Shown here piece by piece: positions 18,001 through 25,618 of a stretch of 64,000 nucleotides of DNA; within the stretch, counting starts at the first letter, position 1, and each line of letters opens with the position of its first letter. The DNA is from Streptomyces sp. CB02366 (lineage in GTDB: Bacteria; Actinomycetota; Actinomycetes; Streptomycetales; Streptomycetaceae), in contig NZ_LIVT01000002.1 of assembly GCF_001905905.1 (NCBI RefSeq), forward strand, positions 310,001-374,000, given 5' to 3'. Position numbers and translations under genes: made by a program. Below the pieces are notes generated by a model, which did no database searches, was not told the DNA's origin, and worked only from the letters and a program-made list of their open reading frames with translations.

Positions 18001-18358
18001 CCCGCGCGTAGAGCGCCGCCCAGGCGGAGCCGTGGACGTCGCACCGGTCCATCGCCAGCTCTCCGCGCGGGGCGTCGACCACGGGGAGTTCGTCGTCGTG
18101 TCCGCGCAGCACGAGGTCCCGGACCATCACCGCGTCGCCGGTGAGCGTCAGCGCCGTCCCCCGCCGGGGCGCCAACTCGGCCGTCCCCGGGCCCTCGGAG
18201 GCGATCAGGGTGATCGCCGCGGAGACCGTCACGCACTCCTCGTACCGTCCCGGGGCGATGCTGACGACCGCCCCGGCGCGGGCCCTGGCGACGGCGTCCC
18301 CGACGGTGCGGTGGTCGCCCGTCCCGTCGGCGGCGACGATGAGCATCTGGCGTGACAC
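15050..18358 (-). CDS. Beta-helix / double AAA+ (CbxX, EccA-like) T7SS-associated ATPase
   Basis: The GTG at 18358 with GGGAGG six bases upstream gives 1102 residues. Residues about 5-550 are a right-handed parallel beta-helix of roughly 23-residue rungs (recurring GV-V and EECVV patterns), as in pectate-lyase-like proteins. Two CbxX/CfqX-type AAA+ modules follow. The first has Walker A GPPGTGKT (Lys615) and Walker B VLFIDEAY; the second has Walker A with Lys892 and VLFVDEAY. The modules are near copies (LVEVSRADLV, KLMEDHRD, VVAAGY, LxSNPGLxSRF). EccA of mycobacterial ESX systems has one such AAA+ domain after TPRs and works as a cytoplasmic chaperone-like ATPase. Here a beta-helix replaces the TPRs and the AAA+ is doubled. 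It is divergent from the mycosin-like gene. Confidence 0.9.
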   Translation of the reverse strand: MSRQMLIVAADGTGDHRTVGDAVARARAGAVVSIAPGRYEECVTVSAAITLIASEGPGTAELAPRRGTALTLTGDAVMVRDLVLRGHDDELPVVDAPRGELAMDRCDVHGSAWAALYAREGGSLGLRQCRISNPAGAGVVSTSTAESFLEKCVVEHLGTSALVAGERGRITVRSSELRDTRGNGVLTNGQARVLLEECAVSATGKPGVAVEEESSVRMVRGTVRKAVVGVFVNTTGAVVLEDVAVSDTTGHGFVLGGGSSPSLTRCATERTGGHGLLVAERSRGTFTGCTFATAGEPAVRITGFSSPVLSDTVVRDAEGTGVLLDEDSSAEFDRLEVHGSGGSGIVIRSGANPLLQRATVTGAGAHGVQVLKDGRGRLEECVVERSGESAVHVSGHGNVFVGKGRLRSSTGTGVHIGPLGTLTLRDTAVEDSGGTGVHIEAEGDLAAVRAVVTGAAECGVRVSAGARASLNGCEVTGSGADGVRVEGPDAVTLTGCTVRANGGSGVRQTVAGDRLAVEGLVSAENGAPDAWGTAEQARAAGDGRLPGGAAPVAEPPPGTGPVAELESLIGLDEVKQQVLTLINLNRMAQRRASMGMPAPPMSRHLVFAGPPGTGKTTVARLYGSILASLGVLRSGHLVEVSRADLVAQIIGGTAIKTTETFTRALGGVLFIDEAYTLLSDGGGNGADFGREAIDTLVKLMEDHRDDVVVVAAGYPKEMTEFLASNPGLASRFTRNVEFSDYTSRELVTIVERMCTGHRYELDPAARTALVTRFDRIPRDAGFGNGRTARKVFEEMVDRQASRLAALADADERQLVLLTAEDVDVPAGGVPEDEAAEDPLLRLNSLVGLASVKREVGDLVHLLAAASRRRAAGLPAPRTSNHLIFAGPPGTGKTTVARLYGELLASLGVLPRGQLVEVSRADLVGRYVGHTAQLTREAFERALGGVLFVDEAYTLTPQGAGGSADYGQEAVETLLKLMEDHRDEVVVIAAGYTAEMDRFLNSNPGLDSRFPRRVEFPDYSSDELVTIVSAHAADNGYECGPGTAEALRAHFDAVPRGASFGNARLARQTLERMMTHQARRLSTVAEPSLDDLRLLHPEDLAPR

Positions 18359-18557
18359 GTTCGACCTCCCGGGCCCCCTGCGCCGTGGACACGGGCGGAG
18401 ACGCGCGACATGTAGGGCGAGGGAAACTGCTGTTCCCATCATGCCTGTCATCGCAGGTCGGCCGCCATCTCGGTCGGGGTCCGGGGGCGCGGAGCACCGG
18501 TTCGCCGGTTTCGGAAGCGTGTTCCGGCCATGGGCGGAACGTCGTTACCATCGGCGC

Positions 18558-19886
18558 ATGCGATCTTCGAGGTCCTCGGCGTCCCGCGCACTGGGACCGG
18601 CGGTTCTGGCGGCCCTGCTCCTGATACCCGCCGCCGCGGCCCCCGCGGGCGCGGCACCGGGGAAGCCGGGGAGGTCGGGGTACCCGGGGAATCTTGTGAA
18701 CGAGGACAGCCCCTCGCTGCCGGGCATCCGCGCCACCCTCGCCGACGGCCGCCCGTGCACCGCGAAGTCCGCCAAGAGGTCGGCGCGGACCCCCTGGGCG
18801 CAGAGCTTCCTCGGGGTGGACCGGGCCTGGGAGTTGAGCCGGGGCGCCGGGGTGAAGGTCGCCGTCGTCAGCACCGGGGCGGACACGCGCCGGGCGCCCG
18901 CGCTGGACGGCCGGGTCGCCGGCGGCCGGGACGTGGTGGCCGGCGGGACCGTGCGGGACGACTGCGTGGGGTACGGGACGTTCCTCGCCGGCCTCGTCGC
19001 GGGCGGGCGGCAGGAGGGCATCGCGGCGGCCGGGGTCGCCCCGGAGGCACAGGTCGTCGCGGTCCGGGCCACCGACCGGGAGGGCCTGACCACGCCCGAG
19101 GCGCTGGCCGAGGGGATCAGGGCGGCCACCGCCTCCGGGGCGCGGATCATCCACGTGGCGTTGGCCGTTCCCTCCGCGCCACGGAAGTTGAAGGAGGCCG
19201 TCGCCGCCGCGCGGAAGGCCGGGGCGGTGGTGGTGGCGCCCGCCTCGGCGCGGGAGTGGGAGAGCGGATCGGGGGCGTCGAGCGCCGGGAGCGGCCCGGT
19301 CTATCCGGCGGCGCTGCCCGGCGTGCTGGCGGTCTCCTCGGTGGGGCCCGGCGGCGAGCCGGATGCGCAGGGCGCGGAGGGGGGGCGTACCCGGCCGGGG
19401 CTGAGCGCGCCCGGCGTCTCGGTGACGGGCCCGGGGCCGGGCGGGGGCGGGCAGTTCACCGGCGGCGGCGACGCCGTGGCCGGTGCGTTCGTGGCCGGTA
19501 CGGCGGCCCTGGTCCTCTCCTACCACCCCCGGCTGAGCGGCGAGCAGCTCGCGCACCGGCTGGAGGCCACCGCGTACGGGGCGGGGGCCGGCGCCCCCGG
19601 TCCCGGCGCCGGGCCGGGGGTCCTCGATCCGGTCCGGGCGCTCTCCGCCGTGCTCCCCGAGGAGCACGCCTCACCGCCGTCCCCGTCCGACGCGCGGCGC
19701 CCCTCGGCCGCCCGGGCCGTTCCGCCGCTCGACCCGCCGACCGCGCGCGACCACGCGCTGGCCGTCGTGGGCGGGGCGGTCGCGGTCATGCTGCTGGTCG
19801 CGTTCCTCGCGTTCGTCCTGCCCCGGGGGCGCCGCCGGGGGTGGCGGGCGGGACCGGCCGGCGGGCCGGCCGCGGCGGCGGACTGA
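18558..19886 (+). CDS. mycP: Mycosin (MycP)-like subtilisin fold protein lacking the catalytic triad
   Basis: The 442-residue protein has a signal peptide (1-33), an S8/mycosin fold (about 80-380), a Pro-rich linker and a C-terminal transmembrane helix (about 403-425), the standard MycP layout. The active-site blocks are present but changed. The Asp of V-D-T-G is Ser105 (VAVVSTGAD), the His of D-C-x-G-H-G-T is Tyr139 (DCVGYGT), and the G-T-S-x-A-A block reads GDAVAG with Ala306 where Ser belongs. The oxyanion Asn region reads APASARE. Structural landmarks (GVAPEAQVVAVR, YPAALPGVLAVSSV, LSAPGV, FVAGTAALV) remain. Protease activity is therefore not expected. In mycobacteria MycP also has a structural role in the ESX membrane complex, and this copy may keep only that. 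Confidence 0.9.
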   Translation: MRSSRSSASRALGPAVLAALLLIPAAAAPAGAAPGKPGRSGYPGNLVNEDSPSLPGIRATLADGRPCTAKSAKRSARTPWAQSFLGVDRAWELSRGAGVKVAVVSTGADTRRAPALDGRVAGGRDVVAGGTVRDDCVGYGTFLAGLVAGGRQEGIAAAGVAPEAQVVAVRATDREGLTTPEALAEGIRAATASGARIIHVALAVPSAPRKLKEAVAAARKAGAVVVAPASAREWESGSGASSAGSGPVYPAALPGVLAVSSVGPGGEPDAQGAEGGRTRPGLSAPGVSVTGPGPGGGGQFTGGGDAVAGAFVAGTAALVLSYHPRLSGEQLAHRLEATAYGAGAGAPGPGAGPGVLDPVRALSAVLPEEHASPPSPSDARRPSAARAVPPLDPPTARDHALAVVGGAVAVMLLVAFLAFVLPRGRRRGWRAGPAGGPAAAAD

Positions 19887-19889
19887 GCA

Positions 19890-19935
19890 CCGGCCCCGCC
19901 GCGCACCGGCGGCCACCGGGCACCGGCGGGGCCGG
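19890..19935. terminator. Hairpin between convergent mycosin-like and eccC genes
   Basis: A perfect 12-bp stem (19890-19901 with 19924-19935) begins three bases after the mycosin-like stop. Confidence 0.6.
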
Positions 19936-19965
19936 CCGGTGGCCGCCTGCGGGGCCCCGCCCCGC

Positions 19966-22900
19966 CTACTCCCCCTCGCCCGCCGCGTCCGGAAGCAGCG
20001 GGGTCTGCACCTGGACCACTCCCCGGCGCGTGATCAGCTGCGCCCGGCCCGCCGGGAGCTGCTTCGGCTTGGTGTCGTTGAACAGGTAGCCCTCCGACGG
20101 CGGGCAGGAGAGCAGCGCGGCAGGCGTGTTGACCTCCATCAGCCGGCGCAGCAGCGGGTCGTTCATCGCCCGGGCCGCGCCGTTGGCGCTGCGCGCCACG
20201 ATCAGGTGCAGACCCAGCTCCGCGCCCTGGGCGAGGTAGTCGAGCAGCGGCCCGAAGTGGTCGCTCATGCTGCCGCTGGAGACCATGTCGTAGTCGTCCA
20301 CGACCATGAAGACCCGCGGACCGGACCACCAGTCCCGCCGCTTGAGCCGGGCGGGCGAGATGTCCGCGCCGGGCAGGCGCTCCTTCATGGCCCGCGCCAG
20401 GCCCTCCACCGCCTGCCTGAGGACGTCGACGGAGACCGCGTACCCGAGCCGGTGCGACTCGGGGACGCTCTCCAGCAGCCCGCGCCGGTAGTCGATCAGC
20501 AGGATCCGCGCCTCGTCGGGCGTGTAGCGGTCGGCGACCGCCCGGCAGACCGTGCGCAGCAGGTTGCTCTTGCCGGTCTCCGCGTCGCCCACCACCACCA
20601 GGTGCGGGGTCTGGGCGAAGTCGTGCCACATGACGTCCAGTTGACCTCCCTCCAGCCCCAGGGGAAGGCGCAGGTCGCCGTCCGCGCCGATCTCGGCGGG
20701 GGGCAGCTCGGAGGGGTCCAGCACGGCGGGCAGGGTACGGACCGGGGGTGCGGCCGGGCCCTGCCAGTGCTCGGCCACCCGGGCCACCGCGTCCGCGACG
20801 CCCGCCCCGAGGTCGGTGGCGCTGTCGCCGCCGTCCAGCCGGGGCAGGGCGGTGAGGAAGTGGTGCTTGGTCTCGGTCATGCCGCGGCCGGGCGCCTTCG
20901 GGATGGTCGCGGCGGCCCGCATGTTGATCATGGAGTCCATGCTGTCGCCGAGCCGCAGTTCGAAGCGGGTGCCGAGCTGGTCGCGCAGCGCGGTGGGGAT
21001 CTCGGCCCAGCGGCTCGCCGCCACGACGAGGTGGACCCCGTAGTTGAGGCCCCGGGCCGCCAGCGCCGAGACGGTGTCCATGACCTCCATGAAGTCCTGG
21101 CGGATCGTGCCCCACCCGTCGACGACGAGGAACACGTCGCCGTACGGGTCCTCGGGGAACTCCCCGGCGGCCCGGCGGGCGCGCAGGGTGGCCATGGAGT
21201 CGATGCCCTCGTCGGCGAACTGCTTCTCGCGCCTGGCCACCAGCCCGTGCACCTCGGCCAGCGTGCGGTGCACCCGCTCCAGGTCGAGTCGGCCCGTGAC
21301 CCCGCCCACATGCGGCAGATCGCGGAGCGCGCCGAGCGATCCGCCGCCGAAGTCCAGGCAGTAGAACTGGACTTCGCGCGGGGTGTGGGTGAGCGCCAGC
21401 GCCATGATGAGGTCGCGTACGAGGGTGGACTTGCCGCTCTGCGGGCCGCCCGCGATGCCGACGTGGCCGCCCGCGCCGGACAGTTCGGCGACCAGGGGTT
21501 CGCGGGCCTGGTCGAAGGGGCGGTCGATGATGCCCACCGGCACCGTCAACGCGCCGTGCAGGACCGGGTCGAGGGCGGTCAGGCCCCGCTCGGGGTGCGG
21601 CGCCACGCCCATCAGCAGGGTGTCCAGCGACAGCGGCCGGTCCAGCGGCGGCAGCCAGACCTGGTGGGCGGGCCTGCCGCCCTCCCGCATCCGGGAGACG
21701 GCCAGCGCCAGCAGGGTCTCCTCGCTCGCCTCCTCCCGCGCCACCGGTTCCGGTTCGGGTTCTGGGGCGGGGAGCCGGGGCGCGGTCCACTCCGTTCGGT
21801 ACGGGACGACCTGTCCCGCGACGGCCGCGGCGGCGACCCTGCGGACGCCCTGGTAGGGGCCGGAGACGTACGCGGCCTTGAACCGGACCAGGGTGCCGGT
21901 GTCCTTCTTCAGGATGGCGCTGCCGGGCACGGAGGGGAGCTGGTAGGCGTCCGGTACGCCCAGGATGCCGCGGCTCTCCATCGAGGAGAACGTGCGCAGG
22001 GCGATCCGGTAGGACAGGTGCGATTCCAGCTGGGTCATGCGGCCCTCGTCCAACCGCTGCGAGGCGAGCAGCAGATGGACGCCGAGGCTGCGGCCCAGAC
22101 GGCCCACCATCACGAACAGGTCCATGAAGTCGCGGTGGGAGGAGAGGAGTTCACTGAACTCGTCGACCACCACGAAGAGCGTCGGCAGCGGTTCCAGTAC
22201 GGCGCCCGCCGCCCGGGCGGTCTCGTACTCGTACGCCGAGGTGTAGTTCCCCGCGCTGCGCAGCAGTTCCTGACGTCGCATCAACTCGCCGTGCAGGGCG
22301 TCCTGCATGCGGTCCACCAGGGCGGACTCGTCGGCGAGGTTGGTGATCACGGCCGAGGTGTGCGGCAGTTCCTCCAGGCCGAGGAAGGTGGCGCCGCCCT
22401 TGAAGTCGACGAGGACGAAGTTCAGCTTCTCCGACGAGTGGGTGAGGGCCAGCGCCAGCACCAGGGTGCGCAGCAGCTCGGACTTGCCGGAGCCCGTCGC
22501 GCCGATCAGCACGCCGTGCGGGCCCATTCCGCCCTGGGCCGCCTCCTTGATGTCCAGTTCGACCGGGCTGCCGTCGGCGGCGAGACCCAGCGGCACCCGC
22601 AGCCTGGCCCGCTCGCTGCGGTCCTCGCGCACGGCGTCCAGGTCGACGGTGTGCAGGTCCGTGATGCCGAGCAGGGTGGTCAGCTGGACGTCGGAGGTGA
22701 GCGCCTCGCCGTTGTCCGAGGTGACGCCCATCCGGCGGGGGGACATCAGGGTGGCCAGCGCCCTGGCCCGCCGCGGGCTCAGCGCGTCGGGCCTGCCGAG
22801 CGCGGAGGCGGTCTCCCTGCCCGACCGGTCGGTGCCGACCAGCTCCAGCCGCTGCCCGGCGGTGCGCAGCCGCAGCGTGTGGCGGAACGGCTTCCAGGGC

Positions 22901-23946
22901 AGGGAGCCGGAGACGTCCAACGTCACCGTGTTGCGGTAGCCGTCGGTGGCGAGCCGGGAGTCCTCGGGCGTCCGGGCGCTGTCCAGCACCACGACGCAGT
23001 AGGGCTCCTCGGCGCTCGGCACCGCGTCCGGTTCGAAGGGGGGCCGGCCGGTCAGCTCGTCGCCGAGCAGCGATTCGAGGCCGAGGACGGAGTCGGTGAC
23101 GAGCCGGACGGGGCCGCCGCCGTCGACGTCGGCCGGGTGCTGGTTGTGCGGCAGCCACTTCACCCACTCCCACGCGTCCCGGCGGTCGCGGTCCGCGAGC
23201 ACCACGATCCGCAGGTCCTGCGGGGCGTGGAAGACGCTGAGCTGGGCCAGCAGGGCGCGCACCATCGCGTGCGCGGCCTCCGTGTCGGACTGCAGCAGGA
23301 CCCGGGCGTAGGTCCGCAGGTAGACCGCGACGGGCTGGTCGGGCACGGTCCCGTACGCCTTGATGAAGCGGCGCAGGGCGTGCGCGGACAGCGGCTCCAG
23401 GTCCTCCACCGGCTTGGTGCTCAAGGGCGTCAGCTTGGTCGCCAACTGCTGTTCGCCGACGCCGATCCGGACCTCGGCGAAGTCCGCGTGCGCGGCCCGC
23501 CGCTCCCACAGCCGGGACGTCGGCACCAGGCTCCACAGGGACTCGGGGTCGGGGTGCGACCACGCCTGCGCCTCGCGCTGCCGGTCGATCACCTTGCGGA
23601 CGCGTCTGCGGCTGATCGCCAGGTAGCGCATGTAGTCGCGCCGCTCGCCGAGCAGCGCCCGCTTGCGGTCCCCGGAGGCCCGCACGATCTGCGAGACCAG
23701 CATGCCGACGGCCGACAGCGCCATCAGGCCGATGGCGACGTACATCATGGGGCCGCCGCCGCTGCCGGGGCGCAGGAAGATGAGCACCATGCCGAGCGAG
23801 CTGAGCGCCATCGGCATGTACGTGATCATGTTGCCCATCGCGCTCTGCGGCTCCGGCACCGACGGCGGCTCCTGGAGGCTCAGTTCGCCGTGGGGCATCT
23901 CGGGGCCAAGACGCCGGGGAGGCCTCTTGAAGAGGACCACGCTCAA
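19966..23946 (-). CDS. eccC: T7SS ATPase EccC (FtsK/SpoIIIE type)
   Basis: About 1326 residues from TTG 23946 (AGGAAGG eight bases upstream); GTG 23940 is an alternative. The first residues VLFKRPPR are typical of EccC. Two membrane helices (about 38-58 and 66-86) precede a DUF domain and three FtsK/SpoIIIE ATPase modules with P-loop lysines 488 (GATGSGKS), 839 (GPQSGKS) and 1126 (AETGKS). Only the first has a full Walker B (VVVDEFSELL); the second (VVDGWGT) and third (LIDYRRG) lack the Glu, which is usual for EccC, where modules 2 and 3 are regulatory or bind substrate. This is the motor that recognises Esx substrates and drives export. It is a fused EccCa/Cb, divergent from eccD with 148 bp between. 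Confidence 0.96.
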   Translation of the reverse strand: MSVVLFKRPPRRLGPEMPHGELSLQEPPSVPEPQSAMGNMITYMPMALSSLGMVLIFLRPGSGGGPMMYVAIGLMALSAVGMLVSQIVRASGDRKRALLGERRDYMRYLAISRRRVRKVIDRQREAQAWSHPDPESLWSLVPTSRLWERRAAHADFAEVRIGVGEQQLATKLTPLSTKPVEDLEPLSAHALRRFIKAYGTVPDQPVAVYLRTYARVLLQSDTEAAHAMVRALLAQLSVFHAPQDLRIVVLADRDRRDAWEWVKWLPHNQHPADVDGGGPVRLVTDSVLGLESLLGDELTGRPPFEPDAVPSAEEPYCVVVLDSARTPEDSRLATDGYRNTVTLDVSGSLPWKPFRHTLRLRTAGQRLELVGTDRSGRETASALGRPDALSPRRARALATLMSPRRMGVTSDNGEALTSDVQLTTLLGITDLHTVDLDAVREDRSERARLRVPLGLAADGSPVELDIKEAAQGGMGPHGVLIGATGSGKSELLRTLVLALALTHSSEKLNFVLVDFKGGATFLGLEELPHTSAVITNLADESALVDRMQDALHGELMRRQELLRSAGNYTSAYEYETARAAGAVLEPLPTLFVVVDEFSELLSSHRDFMDLFVMVGRLGRSLGVHLLLASQRLDEGRMTQLESHLSYRIALRTFSSMESRGILGVPDAYQLPSVPGSAILKKDTGTLVRFKAAYVSGPYQGVRRVAAAAVAGQVVPYRTEWTAPRLPAPEPEPEPVAREEASEETLLALAVSRMREGGRPAHQVWLPPLDRPLSLDTLLMGVAPHPERGLTALDPVLHGALTVPVGIIDRPFDQAREPLVAELSGAGGHVGIAGGPQSGKSTLVRDLIMALALTHTPREVQFYCLDFGGGSLGALRDLPHVGGVTGRLDLERVHRTLAEVHGLVARREKQFADEGIDSMATLRARRAAGEFPEDPYGDVFLVVDGWGTIRQDFMEVMDTVSALAARGLNYGVHLVVAASRWAEIPTALRDQLGTRFELRLGDSMDSMINMRAAATIPKAPGRGMTETKHHFLTALPRLDGGDSATDLGAGVADAVARVAEHWQGPAAPPVRTLPAVLDPSELPPAEIGADGDLRLPLGLEGGQLDVMWHDFAQTPHLVVVGDAETGKSNLLRTVCRAVADRYTPDEARILLIDYRRGLLESVPESHRLGYAVSVDVLRQAVEGLARAMKERLPGADISPARLKRRDWWSGPRVFMVVDDYDMVSSGSMSDHFGPLLDYLAQGAELGLHLIVARSANGAARAMNDPLLRRLMEVNTPAALLSCPPSEGYLFNDTKPKQLPAGRAQLITRRGVVQVQTPLLPDAAGEGE

Positions 23947-24094
23947 AGGGAATCGCCTTCCTGAGGGATGCAGGCGGGTGCCGTGCCGTGCTGCGGGGTG
24001 ACGGGAGGGTGAACGCCGGTGAGACGTCCGGCGAAACCCGGGAGACGGGCGAAGCGGAACCGTCGATCCCGGGCGGCACCCCACAACCTACAGA
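23947..24094. promoter_or_regulatory. Divergent eccC/eccD promoter region
   Basis: 148 bp between the eccC and eccD starts. Next to its right end, at 24101-24122, is one of the few AT-rich patches of the window, containing TTAATGTGAT (24108-24117). A related TTAATCTGAT lies upstream of the esx series at 27215-27224. If this patch is a promoter element, eccD would start downstream at TTG 24164. Confidence 0.35.
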
Positions 24095-25546
24095 GTGCAC
24101 ACACAAGTTAATGTGATCAATCTGACCGCGTCGACCACTGTCCTGGAAGGCGATGAAACGCGCTTGACCGACATATCCGCGGCACTGCTGTGCCGTCTCA
24201 CGGTGATGACGCCCGACCGCACCGTCGAACTCGCCGTACCGTCCGACATCGTGCTCGCCGACCTCCTGCCGACCATCGTCGACCACGGGGGAACCGACCT
24301 GTACGAGCGCGGTGCGCAGGCGGGCGGATGGGTGCTCCAGCGCCTCGGCCAGGAGCCCCTCGACGAGGAGAGGACGCTCGGCGACCTCGGTCTGCGCGAC
24401 GGCGAGACCGTCCATCTGCGGCCTCGCCGGGACTCCCTCCCCGAGATCCACTACGACGACCTCGTCGACGGGCTCTCCAGCAGGCTGCGGGAGCGCGCCG
24501 ACTCGTGGCGGCCGGTGTGGTCGCACCACCTCATGACCGGGCTCGCCCTGAGCGCGCTCGCCGCCGGCCTGCTGCTCCTGCTGCTGCCCGGCCCCGCGGG
24601 GCTCAGGGCGGTCTGCGCGGCGGCGACCGCGATCGTCCTGCTGGCCGGCGCGGCCGCCGCGTCGCGGGCGGTCGGCGACGTGGGGGCGGGCGGCTCGCTC
24701 GGCGCGGCGGCCGTCCCCTACCTCGCGCTGGCCGGGTCGCTGGTGCCGCAGGGGGCCTCGTCCGACGCGGAATGGGGGGCGCGGCTCCTCGCGGGCTGCT
24801 CGGCCGCGGCGGGCGCCGCCGTGCTCGCCGTGGCCGCCGTGGGCGCGTGCGCGCCGCTGTTCCTGGCCACCGCGCTGGCCGCGGCCCTCGGGGCGGTCGG
24901 CGGGGCCGTGATGCTCCTCGGCGTCCCGGCCCCCGGCACGGCGGCGGCGCTGATCCTCGTGGTCGTCCTGCTGGGGCACTTCCTGCCGTCGCTGGCGTTC
25001 CGCCTGTCCGGGCTGAAGGTGCCGCTGCTGCCCACCAACACGGGCCAGCTCCAGGAAGGCATCGACCCCACCCCGGACGAGGTGGTCACCGCGCGCGGCG
25101 CCGTCGCCGACCAGTACCTCACGGGCCTCTACGGCGCCACCGGGCTGGTGGCGGCGGGCTGCCTGACGGTGTCGGCGTTCCAGACGTCCTGGGCGCCGCT
25201 CACCCTGGCCGCGGTCCTGTGCGCGCTGATGTTCACCCACGCGCGGGCGATCGGGGGGGCCTGGCAGCGGCTCGCCGTCGTCCTGCCGGCCGCCTACGGC
25301 TCCGTGCTGCTGACGGTGCTCCTGGTCCTGGGGACCGGCGGGGGAACCCGGCCGCTGCTGCTCGCCGGGCTGCTGGCCGCCGCCGCCGTGCTCGCGATCA
25401 CGGGCTGGACGCTCCCGGGACGCCGACTGGTGCCGTACTGGGGGCGGGCGGTCGATCTGCTCCACCTGTTCCTCGCCATCGCCCTCGTCCCGCTGGCCCT
25501 GCTCGTCACCGGTCTCTACGGATACCTGCGCGGCCTCAACAGTTGA
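24095..25546 (+). CDS. eccD: T7SS membrane protein EccD
   Basis: 483 residues. After a short N-terminus comes a ubiquitin-like YukD-type domain (about 33-110: CRLTVMTPDRTVELAVPSD, then DLGLRDGETVHLRPR), then a linker and about eleven hydrophobic helices to the C-terminus. This is the EccD architecture; EccD forms the inner-membrane pore region of the T7SS complex. The GTG at 24095 is the longest option but has no good ribosome site. TTG 24164 (starting MTDISAALLCRLTV) would give the N-terminal length common in this family. It lies 72 bp upstream of eccB in the same direction and is divergent from eccC. Confidence 0.93.
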   Translation: MHTQVNVINLTASTTVLEGDETRLTDISAALLCRLTVMTPDRTVELAVPSDIVLADLLPTIVDHGGTDLYERGAQAGGWVLQRLGQEPLDEERTLGDLGLRDGETVHLRPRRDSLPEIHYDDLVDGLSSRLRERADSWRPVWSHHLMTGLALSALAAGLLLLLLPGPAGLRAVCAAATAIVLLAGAAAASRAVGDVGAGGSLGAAAVPYLALAGSLVPQGASSDAEWGARLLAGCSAAAGAAVLAVAAVGACAPLFLATALAAALGAVGGAVMLLGVPAPGTAAALILVVVLLGHFLPSLAFRLSGLKVPLLPTNTGQLQEGIDPTPDEVVTARGAVADQYLTGLYGATGLVAAGCLTVSAFQTSWAPLTLAAVLCALMFTHARAIGGAWQRLAVVLPAAYGSVLLTVLLVLGTGGGTRPLLLAGLLAAAAVLAITGWTLPGRRLVPYWGRAVDLLHLFLAIALVPLALLVTGLYGYLRGLNS

Positions 25547-25618
25547 CCCCGGCGGCCGGCGGCTCCGGCGCGCCGGGCCCTCGCTCGCCGGGCCGATGCC
25601 CGGTCGGAAAGGCAAGGA

